64,000 bases of DNA from contig NZ_JACIFP010000001.1 in the NCBI RefSeq assembly GCF_014197435.1, positions 4,464,001 to 4,528,000 on the forward strand, read 5' to 3'. The translations under genes and the position numbers were made by a program. Numbering within the stretch: the stretch's first letter is position 1; each line of letters opens with the position of its first letter. Positions 1 through 8,542 of this stretch are shown here, piece by piece. This stretch comes from Gordonia humi. GTDB lineage: Bacteria; Actinomycetota; Actinomycetes; Mycobacteriales; Mycobacteriaceae. The notes under the pieces were generated by a model, which saw only the letters and a program-made list of their open reading frames with translations, did not search any database and was not told where the DNA came from.

Positions 1-59
1 CGCTCACCCGCATCGGCGGGTGCCGCTGCGGGGATCAGTCGAGTGTTCGGGCGGGCCAT
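1..59 (-). CDS. Possible N-terminus of a leftward gene cut by the window edge
   Basis: On the minus strand an ATG at position 59 opens a frame that stays open to the window edge, reading MARPNTRLIPAAAPADAGER. Twenty residues are too few to assign a family. In M. tuberculosis the gene divergent from the lipV block is Rv3202c (adnA, helicase-nuclease subunit), so an adnA start is a synteny guess only. No clear ribosome-binding site is seen. Confidence 0.25.
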   Translation of the reverse strand, partial: MARPNTRLIPAAAPADAGE

Positions 60-193
60 GCACACATGGAACCATGCGAGTCCGACACGATCGCCGAGAC
101 GGTTGCGTCGACTCGGATCGCGCACGCCGCGGGTGAGACCCCCGCGTGTGAGACCCCGATGGATCTCCCGATCGAAGGCTCGGTGAGCCCTCC

Positions 194-199
194 TACACT
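194..199 (+). promoter_or_regulatory. -10 element TACACT for leaderless alcohol dehydrogenase mRNA
   Basis: TACACT fits the actinobacterial -10 consensus TANNNT and lies exactly 7 nt before the ATG at 207. No Shine-Dalgarno precedes that ATG, so transcription most likely starts at or next to the start codon. Confidence 0.6.
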
Positions 200-206
200 C
201 GACGGT

Positions 207-1304
207 ATGAGGATCCGCGGAGCAGTACTCGAAGAAATCGGCCGCAGCACCCCGTACTCGGACTCGCTTCCGTTGACGATCTCCGATGTCGACCTCGACG
301 ATCCCGCACCGGGCGAACTGCTGGTCCGCATCGAGGCCGCGGGACTGTGCCACTCGGATCTGTCCGTCGTCGACGGCAATCGAGTACGTCCGGTCCCGAT
401 GCTGCTCGGTCACGAGGCCGCGGGCATCGTCGAAGGGGTCGGCGCTGCGGCGGACGAGGCGCTGATCGGACGCCGCGTGGTGATGACGTTCCTCCCCCGC
501 TGCGGCGACTGCGACGGCTGCCGGACGCAGGGCCGCACCCCGTGCACGGTGGGCTCCGCGGCGAACAACCAGGGTGTCCTCCTCGCGGGCGGCACCCGAC
601 TCGATCGGGGCGGCTCGCCGGTGGCTCACCACCTCGGTGTCTCCGGCTTCGCGACGCACGCCGTGGTGGACCGTCGTTCGGTGGTCCCCGTCGACGACGA
701 CGTCCCGCCCGCCGTGGCGGCCGTCCTCGGCTGCGCCGTCCTGACCGGTGGCGGCGCCCTCCTGAACGCCGCGCCTCCGGCCGAGACCGACAGCGTGATG
801 ATCGTCGGTCTCGGCGGAGTGGGAATGGCCGCGCTGCTCGTGGCCGCGGCCCTCGGTGTGCGCGAGGTGATCGCCGTCGACGCGGTGCCCGAAAAGCTCG
901 CGCTCGCGCGCCGGCTCGGCGCGGACCGTGCGTTCGCCCCGCACGAACTCGACGGCGTCCGCGCCGACGTCGTCGTCGAGGCGGCGGGCAGTGCGCGCGC
1001 GTTCGAGACGGCGGTGGCCGCGACGGCGGTCGGCGGCACCACCGTCACCGTCGGGCTGCCCGCACCGTCGGCGACGGCGACGATCTCGCCGCTGACCCTG
1101 GTGGCCGAGGCGCGCACCGTCATCGGCAGCTATCTGGGGTCCGCCGTGCCCTCGCGGGACATCCCGCGCTACGTCGAACTGTGGCGCGCGGGCCGACTGC
1201 CGTTGGAGAAGCTGATCACCGCACGCGTCGGCCTGGACGAGATCAACGAGGCGATGGACGCGCTCGCCGCCGGCCTGCAGATCCGCCAGGTCATCGAGTT
1301 CTGA
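207..1304 (+). CDS. Zinc-dependent alcohol dehydrogenase (MDR superfamily)
   Basis: Predicted 365-residue medium-chain dehydrogenase that oxidises an alcohol or reduces an aldehyde with NAD(P). The N-terminal GroES-like half carries the catalytic zinc ligands (Cys in GLCHSD, then GHEAAG) and the four structural-zinc cysteines in CGDCDGCRTQGRTPC. The Rossmann half has GLGGVGMAAL. An upstream in-frame ATG at 66 would add 47 residues unlike the family; the ATG at 207 matches the usual N-terminus and has a leaderless -10. A thioesterase follows at once with its own promoter. The substrate cannot be read from sequence. It has no counterpart next to lipV in the M. tuberculosis order, so it is probably a lineage insertion. 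Confidence 0.9.
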   Translation: MRIRGAVLEEIGRSTPYSDSLPLTISDVDLDDPAPGELLVRIEAAGLCHSDLSVVDGNRVRPVPMLLGHEAAGIVEGVGAAADEALIGRRVVMTFLPRCGDCDGCRTQGRTPCTVGSAANNQGVLLAGGTRLDRGGSPVAHHLGVSGFATHAVVDRRSVVPVDDDVPPAVAAVLGCAVLTGGGALLNAAPPAETDSVMIVGLGGVGMAALLVAAALGVREVIAVDAVPEKLALARRLGADRAFAPHELDGVRADVVVEAAGSARAFETAVAATAVGGTTVTVGLPAPSATATISPLTLVAEARTVIGSYLGSAVPSRDIPRYVELWRAGRLPLEKLITARVGLDEINEAMDALAAGLQIRQVIEF

Positions 1305-1311
1305 CCCGGGA

Positions 1312-1317
1312 TACGGT
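1312..1317 (+). promoter_or_regulatory. -10 element TACGGT for leaderless thioesterase mRNA
   Basis: TACGGT sits 7 nt before the ATG at 1325 and only 8 bp after the alcohol dehydrogenase stop. The thioesterase may therefore be expressed both by read-through and as a leaderless transcript. Confidence 0.5.
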
Positions 1318-1324
1318 GGCTCCC

Positions 1325-1768
1325 ATGACTTCCGCGTTCGACGCCCACGAGCTGAGCAGCTACCGTGCGACCTGGTCGCTCGACACCAGGTGGGAGGACA
1401 ACGACCACTACGGACACGTCAACAATGTGAAGTACTACTCGTACTTCGACACCGCGGTGAACGGCTGGCTGATGGAGGCGACGGGCGTCGACACCCGCGA
1501 TCTGTCGGCGATCGGCGTCGTCGCCGAGTCGGCGTGCAGTTTCCTGTCCTCGGTGTCGTTCCCGGACAAGGTGACCGTCGGCATCGCCCTGGAACGTCTC
1601 GGTCGCAGCAGCATCACCTACAGCCTCGCGCTGTTCGTCGACGGCGACTCTCCGGTCTGCGCCGCCACCTGTCGATTCGTCCACGTGTACGTCGACGGGC
1701 AGTCCCGTCGCCCGGTCCCGGTGCCCGCCGAGATCGCCGCCGTCGCCGCACCCCTGGTCGTCGGCTAG
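1325..1768 (+). CDS. Acyl-CoA thioesterase, 4-hydroxybenzoyl-CoA thioesterase (hot-dog) family
   Basis: A 147-residue single-domain hot-dog protein expected to hydrolyse an acyl-CoA in the cytoplasm. The family signature is near the N-terminus: TRWEDNDHYGHVNNVKYYSY contains the Asp and the HVNN segment of the YbgC/FadM active site. Length is normal (130-150 residues). The ATG at 1325 is chosen because it gives the family N-terminus and has a well-spaced -10; a much longer frame upstream overlaps the dehydrogenase and is not real. The hydrolase gene starts 4 bp after this stop, so the two are probably co-transcribed. The acyl group is unknown. Confidence 0.88.
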   Translation: MTSAFDAHELSSYRATWSLDTRWEDNDHYGHVNNVKYYSYFDTAVNGWLMEATGVDTRDLSAIGVVAESACSFLSSVSFPDKVTVGIALERLGRSSITYSLALFVDGDSPVCAATCRFVHVYVDGQSRRPVPVPAEIAAVAAPLVVG

Positions 1769-1771
1769 ATC

Positions 1772-2563
1772 ATGCTGCACACGCATCTGTTCGGCTCCGA
1801 CGATCCGGCAGCGCCGACCGTGCTCGCGCTGCACGGGCTCACCGGCCACGGACGGCGGTGGGGTCGCCTGGCCGATCTGCTGCCCGGCGTGCGGATGATC
1901 GCGCCCGATCTTCTCGGGCACGGGCACAGCCCGTGGGAGCCGCCCTGGGGTGTCGCCGACAACGTCGCCGCGGTCGCCGCGACGCTGAACGAACATCATC
2001 GCGGCGACCGTCCCGTCGTCGTGGTGGCGCACTCGTTCGGCTCGGCCGTCGCGATCGCACTGGCCCACGCGCGGCCCGACCTCGTCGCAGGCCTCGTTCT
2101 CCTCGATCCGGCACAGGGCCTCAATCCGACCCAGGCGAGGGTGTACGCCGAACTCTCCCAAGCGCATTGGGGTCATCCCGACGCGGAGTCGGCGGTGGCC
2201 GCCAAACGCTCCGAGGGCTGGTCGCAGGTGGCCGACGAGATCCTCGCCGATGAGGTGGAGCATCATCTCGCCCCGGGCGGCCCCGGCGTGGTGTGGCGGG
2301 TGTCGGCGCCCGCTGTCGCGACCGCGTGGAGCGAGATGGCGCGGCCGTTCCGGCTCCCGCCGGAAGGCCTCCCGACGCACGTCGTGGTCGCCGACCGGGT
2401 GAACCCGCCGTTCGTCCGTCCCGAATTCCTCACCGCGTGCGCCGCGGACCGTCCGACGACGGTGACCGTGCACCACGTCGACGCCGAGCACATGGTGCCG
2501 TTCCTGGCGCCTGACGTCTGCGCGCGGCTGGTCCGCGACCTGGTGGACGCATGCCTGCGGTGA
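1772..2563 (+). CDS. lipV: Alpha/beta hydrolase, LipV-like
   Basis: A 263-residue alpha/beta-hydrolase fold esterase or lipase, the positional counterpart of M. tuberculosis Rv3203 (lipV). The oxyanion-hole motif is LHGLTGHG near residue 20. The nucleophile elbow VVAHSFGSA gives Ser in an A-H-S-F-G context. Candidate acid and base are the late Asp and the His in DAEHMVPF near residue 240. No signal peptide is visible, so it probably acts in the cytoplasm or at the membrane. Its last 13 nt overlap the next gene, so the alkyltransferase-like protein is translated from the same mRNA. The substrate is not predictable. Confidence 0.85.
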   Translation: MLHTHLFGSDDPAAPTVLALHGLTGHGRRWGRLADLLPGVRMIAPDLLGHGHSPWEPPWGVADNVAAVAATLNEHHRGDRPVVVVAHSFGSAVAIALAHARPDLVAGLVLLDPAQGLNPTQARVYAELSQAHWGHPDAESAVAAKRSEGWSQVADEILADEVEHHLAPGGPGVVWRVSAPAVATAWSEMARPFRLPPEGLPTHVVVADRVNPPFVRPEFLTACAADRPTTVTVHHVDAEHMVPFLAPDVCARLVRDLVDACLR

Positions 2564-2841
2564 CCGAGGAACAGGTCGAGACGGTTCGCGCCCTCGTCGC
2601 GGCCATCCCGTCCGGCCGCGTCCGGACCTACGGCGACCTCGCCGACGAGGCAGGCCTGTCGAATGCGCGCATCGTCGGCTGGATCATGCGTACCGACGGC
2701 TCAGATCTCCCGTGGCACCGCGTGGTTCCGGCGAGCGGTCGCCCCGCGTCGGCCGTCCGCAGCCGTCAGCTGGAGTTGCTCCGCGCGGAGGGGACGCCGT
2801 TGGTCGACGGCCGAATCGTCATGAGTCGAGCGCGAGCATAG
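2551..2841 (+). CDS. MGMT-like DNA-binding protein lacking the alkyl-acceptor cysteine (alkyltransferase-like)
   Basis: A 96-residue homologue of the C-terminal domain of O6-alkylguanine-DNA alkyltransferase, positional counterpart of Rv3204. The DNA-binding helix-turn-helix region is present (VRTYGDLADEAGLSN). The reactive motif PCHR reads PWHR (DLPWHRVVP), so Cys is replaced by Trp and the protein cannot accept an alkyl group. That is the hallmark of alkyltransferase-like proteins, which bind O6-alkylguanine and recruit nucleotide excision repair. Length fits that group. The ATG overlaps the hydrolase by 13 nt, implying translational coupling. Confidence 0.88.
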   Translation: MPAVTEEQVETVRALVAAIPSGRVRTYGDLADEAGLSNARIVGWIMRTDGSDLPWHRVVPASGRPASAVRSRQLELLRAEGTPLVDGRIVMSRARA

Positions 2842-2866
2842 GCCATCGGCGCCGACCACGGATGCA

Positions 2867-3070
2867 CTACTGATCGAACGGATTCACGAGGTCGACGCCC
2901 ATCCGATCGAAATCCCGAACACTCCGGGTGACGACGGTCAGATCGTGGACCAGGGCAGTACCGGCGATCAACGCATCCTGCGCGGGGAGCGGATCACACT
3001 CAAGAACATGTCGTCCGCGTCACGCTCGGCGATCCACGCACGGAGCGAACGCGTCACCACATTTCTCCAA
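2867..3070 (-). pseudogene. Remnant of a VapC (PIN-domain) toxin gene with internal deletion
   Basis: Reading leftward, one frame ends in a clean VapC C-terminus: DPLPAQDALIAGTALVHDLT, then VVTRSVRDFDRMGVDLVNPF and DQ, stop at 2867-2869. PIN domains carry the late acidic residues of this segment. Just upstream, in another frame, is a VapC-like N-terminal stretch, TRSLRAWIAERDADDMFLSV, which normally lies about 60 residues earlier. The two pieces abut with a frameshift, so the central domain is gone. No VapB antitoxin is seen upstream. I infer a decayed toxin-antitoxin locus. This segment also accounts for most of the 302 bp between the flanking genes. Confidence 0.65.
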
Positions 3071-3143
3071 CACATGCGGTATTCACTCGGCTCAGACCCG
3101 CCGTTTTCGACGAATACGTCTCGGAAAAAATTCGGCGCCCGAC

Positions 3144-3992
3144 TCAGACCATCATCCGGACGATGTCGACCACGCGCAGAAGTCCGGGTAACGCACCCGC
3201 GGTGGACCGCGGGTGCAGAGCATGCACCGCCAGACGGAACATGGTGGCGCGCAGCAGCATCTGCGGCCACTCCGGAAGGTGTGCCCAGCGTTCGACGAGT
3301 TCCTCCTCCGCGCCGCCCCACGCCAACGCGTCGACGACGATCACCGCGGACGCCCACGACGCCGGTCGCCAGTACGGCACCACATCGGTGATCGCGGGCG
3401 CGGCCGCACCGGCGAACAGAACTGTGCCGAACAGGTCGCCGTGTACGACCTGCGACGGCAGATCGACGGACTTGCGGAGTGCGGCGAGGGTCTTCACCTC
3501 CGCGGCACTGCGCTGACCGTCCTCGCTGCTCGGCTCGGCCATGCCCGCGCCCCGCGCCGATCGCATCGGAGTGTCCTCCCACGCGGCGCGGTCCGCGGCG
3601 GTGAACACGTCGACGTCGCTGAACGGCGGAGCGGGCGGCTGCAGCAGGAATCGCGGGCGCTCGAACTTCGCGGTGGCCGCGTGGAGTCGGTCGGCGACGG
3701 CCAGGACCTCGTCGTGTCGCGGCTCCGGGCTGCCCGCCACATAGGTGTCGGCGCGCCACCCGGAGACGACGTACCTTCCGTCGGACGCTCGGATCGGGCG
3801 CGCGATGCGCATGCCCTCGACGTACAGGTTCTCCCTCGCGGTGGCCGACCACGCGGCCCGCGCATGGTCGGGGACCAGCGACAGCACCACTTCGCCGACC
3901 CGCCAGCCGACGCCGTCCATCGCGATCGGCGGATGCGCGGTGAGTCCGAACGTGGTCAGGACCTGCTCGGGCGGCTCGACAATGGTGGTCAC
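3144..3992 (-). CDS. TIGR02569 family protein (actinobacterial, phosphotransferase-like)
   Basis: A 282-residue protein matching in position and character the conserved actinobacterial family TIGR02569 (Rv3205c). Function is unknown. The segment VVHGDLFGTVLF near residue 185 resembles the Brenner HGD motif of aminoglycoside/choline phosphotransferases, and ITDVVPYWRP could supply a metal-binding Asp, so a kinase-like fold is likely. The start is GTG (VTTIVEPPEQ) with a TAATCT hexamer 6 nt upstream, suggesting a leaderless message. It faces the broken vapC remnant. Next gene upstream on the same strand is DUF2277, with its own start after about 80 bp. Confidence 0.8.
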   Translation of the reverse strand: MTTIVEPPEQVLTTFGLTAHPPIAMDGVGWRVGEVVLSLVPDHARAAWSATARENLYVEGMRIARPIRASDGRYVVSGWRADTYVAGSPEPRHDEVLAVADRLHAATAKFERPRFLLQPPAPPFSDVDVFTAADRAAWEDTPMRSARGAGMAEPSSEDGQRSAAEVKTLAALRKSVDLPSQVVHGDLFGTVLFAGAAAPAITDVVPYWRPASWASAVIVVDALAWGGAEEELVERWAHLPEWPQMLLRATMFRLAVHALHPRSTAGALPGLLRVVDIVRMMV

Positions 3993-3998
3993 GACGCC

Positions 3999-4004
3999 AG
4001 ATTA
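3999..4004 (-). promoter_or_regulatory. -10 element TAATCT for leaderless TIGR02569 gene
   Basis: On the minus strand TAATCT is followed after 6 nt by the GTG start at 3992. No Shine-Dalgarno is present. Confidence 0.5.
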
Positions 4005-4070
4005 CCCACGCAGACGGAGGTTTCGCGGCAACCACACCGCCGCCGCGTGTGCGCGGTGATGGTTACAGCG

Positions 4071-4349
4071 TCATCCCGCCTGTGATGCGAATCGCTTCTC
4101 GGCCCGCGCGCGTGCCTTCTGCGCCTCGATCGCACGGTCCTTCGGCGGGGCCGCGGTGGTCAGATCGGCCATCAAACGGCGGGTGACCTCGGCGATCTCG
4201 TCGACGGCCCGCTCGAACGCGGCCGCGTTGGCCTGGCTCGGACTGTTGTAGCCGGACACTTTCCGCACGAACTGCAGACTCGCGGCGTGCACCTCGTCGT
4301 CGGTGACGGGCGGCTCGAAATTGAACAGTGGCTTGATGTTGCGGCACAT
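4071..4349 (-). CDS. DUF2277 family protein
   Basis: A 92-residue protein beginning MCRNIKPLFNFEPPVTDDEV, the typical start of the DUF2277 family. The family is small, widespread in soil bacteria and of unknown function; the invariant N-terminal MCRNI and a conserved central YN/SP pattern are both present (SGYNSPSQAN). The C-terminus is basic and helical (EAQKARARAEKRF). The ATG at 4349 has an AAGGGA Shine-Dalgarno about 8 nt upstream. It lies 104 bp after the moeZ stop on the same strand and could be read from that operon. Confidence 0.85.
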   Translation of the reverse strand: MCRNIKPLFNFEPPVTDDEVHAASLQFVRKVSGYNSPSQANAAAFERAVDEIAEVTRRLMADLTTAAPPKDRAIEAQKARARAEKRFASQAG

Positions 4350-4453
4350 GGCGGCATCCCTTCGTCCGGAGTCCATGATGCCAGGAGTCGGGCGGGACGG
4401 GTCTCGACCGCGGAAGGTCTCGACCGCGCTCGACCGGGGAAGGGTCTCGGCCC

Positions 4454-5629
4454 TCAGTACACCGGCATCTCGGGGTCGACGGTCGACGCCCACGCCGCGA
4501 TGCCGCCGCCGAGGTGGACGGCGTCGTGGAACCCCTCGCGGTGCAGCGCCGCCAGCGCCTGCGCCGATCGGACGCCCGTCTTGCAGTAGACGACGATACG
4601 GCGATCGTGGGGCAGATCGCCGAGCGCACGGCCGCCGATCACCTCGTCGCGCGGAATCAGGACCGCGCCGGGGATCCGGTTGATCTCGAACTCGACGGGC
4701 TCGCGGACGTCGATCACCGCGGGAGGCTCGGGCCCGTCGAGCGCCGCGCGCAGCTCGGCGGGCGTCCACGTGGCGCCCTCGGCGGCCGCCGCCGCATCGT
4801 CGGCGACGACTCCGCAGAACTCGTCGTAGTCGATCAGCGCGGTGATCTGGACGCCCGCCGGATCCTTCTCGATCCGCAGCGTGCGGTAGTTCATCGCCAG
4901 CGCATCGTAGGTCATCAGCCGCCCCAGCAGTGACTCGCCGAGGCCGCAGATCAGCTTGATCGCCTCGGTCGCCATAATCGAGCCGACGGATGCGCAGAGC
5001 ACACCGAGCACACCGCCTTCCGCGCACGACGGGACGGTCCCCGGCGGCGGGGCCTGCGGGTACAGATCGCGCAGATTCACTCCGCGACCGTCGGGAGCGG
5101 CCTCCCAGAACACCGAGACCTGGCCGTCGAACCGGTAGATCGACCCCCACACGAGCGGTTTCCCGGCTAGTACTGCCGCATCGTTGCACAGGTACCGGGT
5201 GGCGAAGTTGTCGGTTCCGTCGACGATCAGGTCGTACCGGGAGAACAGGTCCACCGCGTCGGCCGGCTCCAGACGCTGCTCGTGCAGCACCACGTTCACC
5301 GACGGGTTCAGCTCACCGATCGAGTCACGGGCGCTGTGGGTCTTGGGCCGATTCAGATCGGCCACGCCGTGGATGATCTGGCGTTGCAGGTTCGACTCGT
5401 CGACGGTGTCGAAGTCGACGATCCCGATGGTCCCCACGCCTGCGGCGGCCAGATAGAGCATGGTGGGCGAGCCGAGTCCGCCCGCGCCCATCACCAGGAC
5501 CCGGGCGTTCTTCAAGCGGCGCTGCCCGGTCGTCCCGACGTCCGGGATGATCAGGTGCCTGCTGTACCGCGCGACCTCGTCGCGCGTGAGCTCATCGCCG
5601 GGTTCGACCAGCGGCGGCAACGCGGTCAC
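4454..5629 (-). CDS. moeZ: Molybdopterin-synthase adenylyltransferase/sulfurtransferase MoeZ (ThiF plus rhodanese)
   Basis: A 391-residue enzyme that adenylates the C-terminal glycine of small sulfur carriers (MoaD, CysO, ThiS) and then passes sulfur to them. The N-terminal E1/ThiF domain has the nucleotide loop MGAGGLGSP near residue 45 and the adenylation Asp in DGTDNFATRY. The C-terminal rhodanese domain begins near residue 300 and has the active cysteine in VVYCKTGVRS. Length equals M. tuberculosis MoeZ (Rv3206c). I choose the GTG at 5629 because it yields the family start (TALPPLVEPGD) and forms a GTGA overlap with the DUF3152 stop; an ATG at 5647 would add six residues. Confidence 0.93.
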   Translation of the reverse strand: MTALPPLVEPGDELTRDEVARYSRHLIIPDVGTTGQRRLKNARVLVMGAGGLGSPTMLYLAAAGVGTIGIVDFDTVDESNLQRQIIHGVADLNRPKTHSARDSIGELNPSVNVVLHEQRLEPADAVDLFSRYDLIVDGTDNFATRYLCNDAAVLAGKPLVWGSIYRFDGQVSVFWEAAPDGRGVNLRDLYPQAPPPGTVPSCAEGGVLGVLCASVGSIMATEAIKLICGLGESLLGRLMTYDALAMNYRTLRIEKDPAGVQITALIDYDEFCGVVADDAAAAAEGATWTPAELRAALDGPEPPAVIDVREPVEFEINRIPGAVLIPRDEVIGGRALGDLPHDRRIVVYCKTGVRSAQALAALHREGFHDAVHLGGGIAAWASTVDPEMPVY

Positions 5630-6597
5630 AGCGTCGGGAAGGGCCATGCGTTCGGCTTGCACACCAGCGAACGGTCGGCCTTCATGTCGGGATCGAGCGC
5701 CAGGATGTCGCTGTTGGCGGTGCCGAACGTCTGCTGCATCATGATCGGCGCCAGCGCGCCGTTCTCCTCGCACGGGCGATGGTGCTCGTAGCCGATGCCG
5801 TGGCCCACCTCGTGATTGATCAGGTACTGCCGGTAGGTCATGTCGTCGCCCGCGAACACGGTGGCCCCGCGCACCCAACGCGCCTCGTTCAGGGTCACTC
5901 GCGCCTCGGGCGGGTAGTAGCAGGACGTCTCGATCTTGATCTGATACCCGCACAACTCCCGCGCGGTGTCGGTGGAGGTCAGCGTGATCCGCAGATCCGG
6001 TTCGCCCGAATCGACGCGCCGGAAGGACACCTTCCCGTCGCCGATCCAGCTGCGCTTGTTGGCGAGCGTGGTGTCGACGAGTTTCGCGAACGACGCGTCG
6101 CCGGAGTACTGGGTAGGGTCGATCCCCTTCTCCACCTCGACCGTGTAGGTGTACTCCTGGCCGCCGGTGCCGACCTTCGGGCCGGTCCCTCGGACCACCC
6201 GGTACTCCTTGTCGCCCTTGGCGGTGTACGGCCCGCCCTCGGGCAGCGCGCCTGCGGGCAGCGCGTCCTCCTGCACCTCGACGGTCGGGGCACCGATCGC
6301 ATGGGTCTGCTCGTTGATGTTCGTGTTGCGCGCGTCGGTCGGCGTGGCGACCGACGCGGCGTCGCCTCCGCCGCCGCGCACCGTCATCACCACCAGGACG
6401 ACGGTGACGATCACCAGCACCGGGATCGCGTACGCGCGCCAGCCGAAGGCTTGCACGAAACGGGTGAACGCACCGGTCTCGGACGCCTCGTCGCCGGACG
6501 CCGGGTCGTCGACGATCGGGTCCCAGCGCGCACGCAGCGGCTGATCGGGCCGCGGTCGACGGGGGCCACGCGCCCCGGGCTCAGGATTTCCGGTCAC
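5626..6597 (-). CDS. DUF3152 membrane-anchored metalloprotease-like protein
   Basis: A 323-residue homologue of Rv3207c. The first ~70 residues are polar and Arg/Pro-rich, then comes one transmembrane helix (AIPVLVIVTVVLVVMTV, about residue 75-93), so most of the protein is outside the membrane. The DUF3152 domain ends with a metzincin-like zinc motif, NHEVGHGIGYEHHRPC (HExxHxxGxxH), near residue 265-280, and later an IMMQQT segment resembling a Met-turn. These suggest a secreted-side zinc peptidase; the substrate is unknown. The only start compatible with the divergent TetR gene is the GTG at 6597. Its stop overlaps the moeZ start. Confidence 0.85.
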   Translation of the reverse strand: MTGNPEPGARGPRRPRPDQPLRARWDPIVDDPASGDEASETGAFTRFVQAFGWRAYAIPVLVIVTVVLVVMTVRGGGGDAASVATPTDARNTNINEQTHAIGAPTVEVQEDALPAGALPEGGPYTAKGDKEYRVVRGTGPKVGTGGQEYTYTVEVEKGIDPTQYSGDASFAKLVDTTLANKRSWIGDGKVSFRRVDSGEPDLRITLTSTDTARELCGYQIKIETSCYYPPEARVTLNEARWVRGATVFAGDDMTYRQYLINHEVGHGIGYEHHRPCEENGALAPIMMQQTFGTANSDILALDPDMKADRSLVCKPNAWPFPTL

Positions 6598-6616
6598 GGG
6601 AACAACTGTGTCATAA

Positions 6617-7363
<747 letters not shown>

Positions 7364-7381
7364 CTCCGTCGACGCGGCGCG

Positions 7382-7435
7382 GCGTATACGAGAAGACCGC
7401 CGGTGGTGATCCACCGGCGGTCTTCTCGTATACGC
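7382..7435. terminator. Bidirectional terminator hairpin (25-bp perfect stem)
   Basis: Positions 7382-7406 are perfectly complementary to 7411-7435 with a 4-nt loop (TGAT). It lies between the convergent TetR (ends 7363) and DUF3107 (ends 7455) genes, so it can stop transcription from both sides. No long T run follows, as is common in actinobacteria. Confidence 0.85.
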
Positions 7436-7454
7436 CTGGTTACCCGTGTCCTCC

Positions 7455-7685
7455 TCAGGCGCCGAATCCGACGCGACGCGATTCGCTGCTGCCGACCTCG
7501 ATGTAGGCGATCTTCGCGGACGGCACGAGCACCCGCGAGCCCTTCTCGTCGACCAGAGCCAGAACCGACTCCGTTCCGTCGAGTGCGGCGGCGACCTTCG
7601 CTTCCACCTCCTCGCTGGTGGCGGGGGTGGTCAGTGCCAGTTCCCGGGGATTGTTGTCGATGCCGATCTTCACCTCAACGCTCAT
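7455..7685 (-). CDS. DUF3107 family protein (TB9.4-like)
   Basis: A 76-residue actinobacterial protein, counterpart of Rv3208A (TB9.4). It starts MSVEVKIGIDNNPRELALTT and has the family pattern of a beta-strand, an acidic helix (SEEVEAKVAAAL) and a second beta-rich half ending SSESRRVGFGA. Function is unknown; the M. tuberculosis homologue is known as a T-cell antigen. It lies on the opposite strand to the TetR gene and shares the strong terminator with it. A TAGAGT hexamer 8 nt before the ATG suggests an independent leaderless transcript. Confidence 0.9.
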   Translation of the reverse strand: MSVEVKIGIDNNPRELALTTPATSEEVEAKVAAALDGTESVLALVDEKGSRVLVPSAKIAYIEVGSSESRRVGFGA

Positions 7686-7693
7686 GGCGACCG

Positions 7694-7699
7694 ACTCTA
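7694..7699 (-). promoter_or_regulatory. -10 element TAGAGT for DUF3107 gene
   Basis: On the minus strand TAGAGT precedes the ATG at 7685 by 8 nt, with no Shine-Dalgarno between. Confidence 0.45.
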
Positions 7700-7719
7700 C
7701 TCGTGCTCCGCCGGGCCGC

Positions 7720-8364
7720 TCACGCGAGACCGAGATCGGCCATGCGCTGGGCGTGTCGAGCCGCGATGCCGTCGAAGAACGTCGCCGCGGTCGCCAGCGT
7801 TCCGTCGCCTGCGAACAGCAGGTCCATCACCGCGTCCTCCTCGGCGAGCACCCACTGCATGTGCGTGATCGCCTCCCCGAGGAGTCGACGGCCCCAGAGC
7901 GCGAGCGGCGACCGCAGCGACGGGTCGGCGGCCAGCGCGGCGCGCACCCGGTCGACGGCGAACTCCGACGAGCCGGTGCTGCCCATGACCGATGCCGCCA
8001 CCTGCTCGACCGAACTCGGCATCGCATCGGCGAGCTCGGCGTAGAAGTCCGCGGCCAGCCCGTCGCCGATGTACATCTTGACCAGGGCTTCGAGCCACGA
8101 GCTCGGAGTGGTGACGTCGTGGTAGTCGTCGAAGACCTTCGCGTAGGCGGCCACCGCCGCCTCCGGGTCGCCGCCAGCCGCCGTCACCTGCTGCGCGAGT
8201 TCCTCGAAGTGCGCCATCTCGGCGGCGATCAACCGCGCGATGGCGATCCGGTCCGGCGTCGTGGGCGCCATGGCCGACTCGTCGACCAGTCGGTAACAGG
8301 CCGCGAACTCCCCGGCCAGAAGGAGTCCGTACAGCTTGGCGTCAGCGTTCGAGGTGTTCGACAT
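7720..8364 (-). CDS. Ferritin-like fold-containing protein
   Basis: A 214-residue helical protein, counterpart of Rv3210c. It resembles ferritin-like/tRNA-MS[2]io[6]A-hydroxylase-type four-helix bundles: acidic residues and His are spaced as in diiron sites, for example AEMAHFEELAQQV near residue 50 and GEAITHMQWVLAEEDAV near residue 165. Whether metal is bound cannot be judged. The start ATG at 8364 is supported by the N-terminus and by a TACTCT hexamer 7 nt upstream. It is divergent from the DEAD-box helicase gene, sharing a 224-bp intergenic region. Confidence 0.8.
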   Translation of the reverse strand: MSNTSNADAKLYGLLLAGEFAACYRLVDESAMAPTTPDRIAIARLIAAEMAHFEELAQQVTAAGGDPEAAVAAYAKVFDDYHDVTTPSSWLEALVKMYIGDGLAADFYAELADAMPSSVEQVAASVMGSTGSSEFAVDRVRAALAADPSLRSPLALWGRRLLGEAITHMQWVLAEEDAVMDLLFAGDGTLATAATFFDGIAARHAQRMADLGLA

Positions 8365-8371
8365 GGGAGCA

Positions 8372-8377
8372 AGAGTA
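8372..8377 (-). promoter_or_regulatory. -10 element TACTCT for leaderless ferritin-like gene
   Basis: On the minus strand TACTCT is followed after 7 nt by the ATG at 8364. Confidence 0.55.
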
Positions 8378-8387
8378 TGCAAGGCGG

Positions 8388-8393
8388 TACACT
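8388..8393 (+). promoter_or_regulatory. Candidate -10 element TACACT for the helicase gene
   Basis: TACACT in the helicase's upstream region would place the transcript start near 8400 and give a leader of about 190 nt before the ATG at 8589. It is back-to-back with the ferritin-like promoter. Assignment is tentative. Confidence 0.35.
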
Positions 8394-8542
8394 GTGGGCC
8401 AGACGTGGGGAATTTCCGCCCAGCGCAGCGCCCCGACCGCAGGTCGTCGCCGGCCCGCCGCAGCGGCCGCGTCGTACATTGAGCGCGCACTCGTCGACGA
8501 CGCCACGCGTGAGGGACTGCCCGGCGCAGACCCCGCGGAGCG

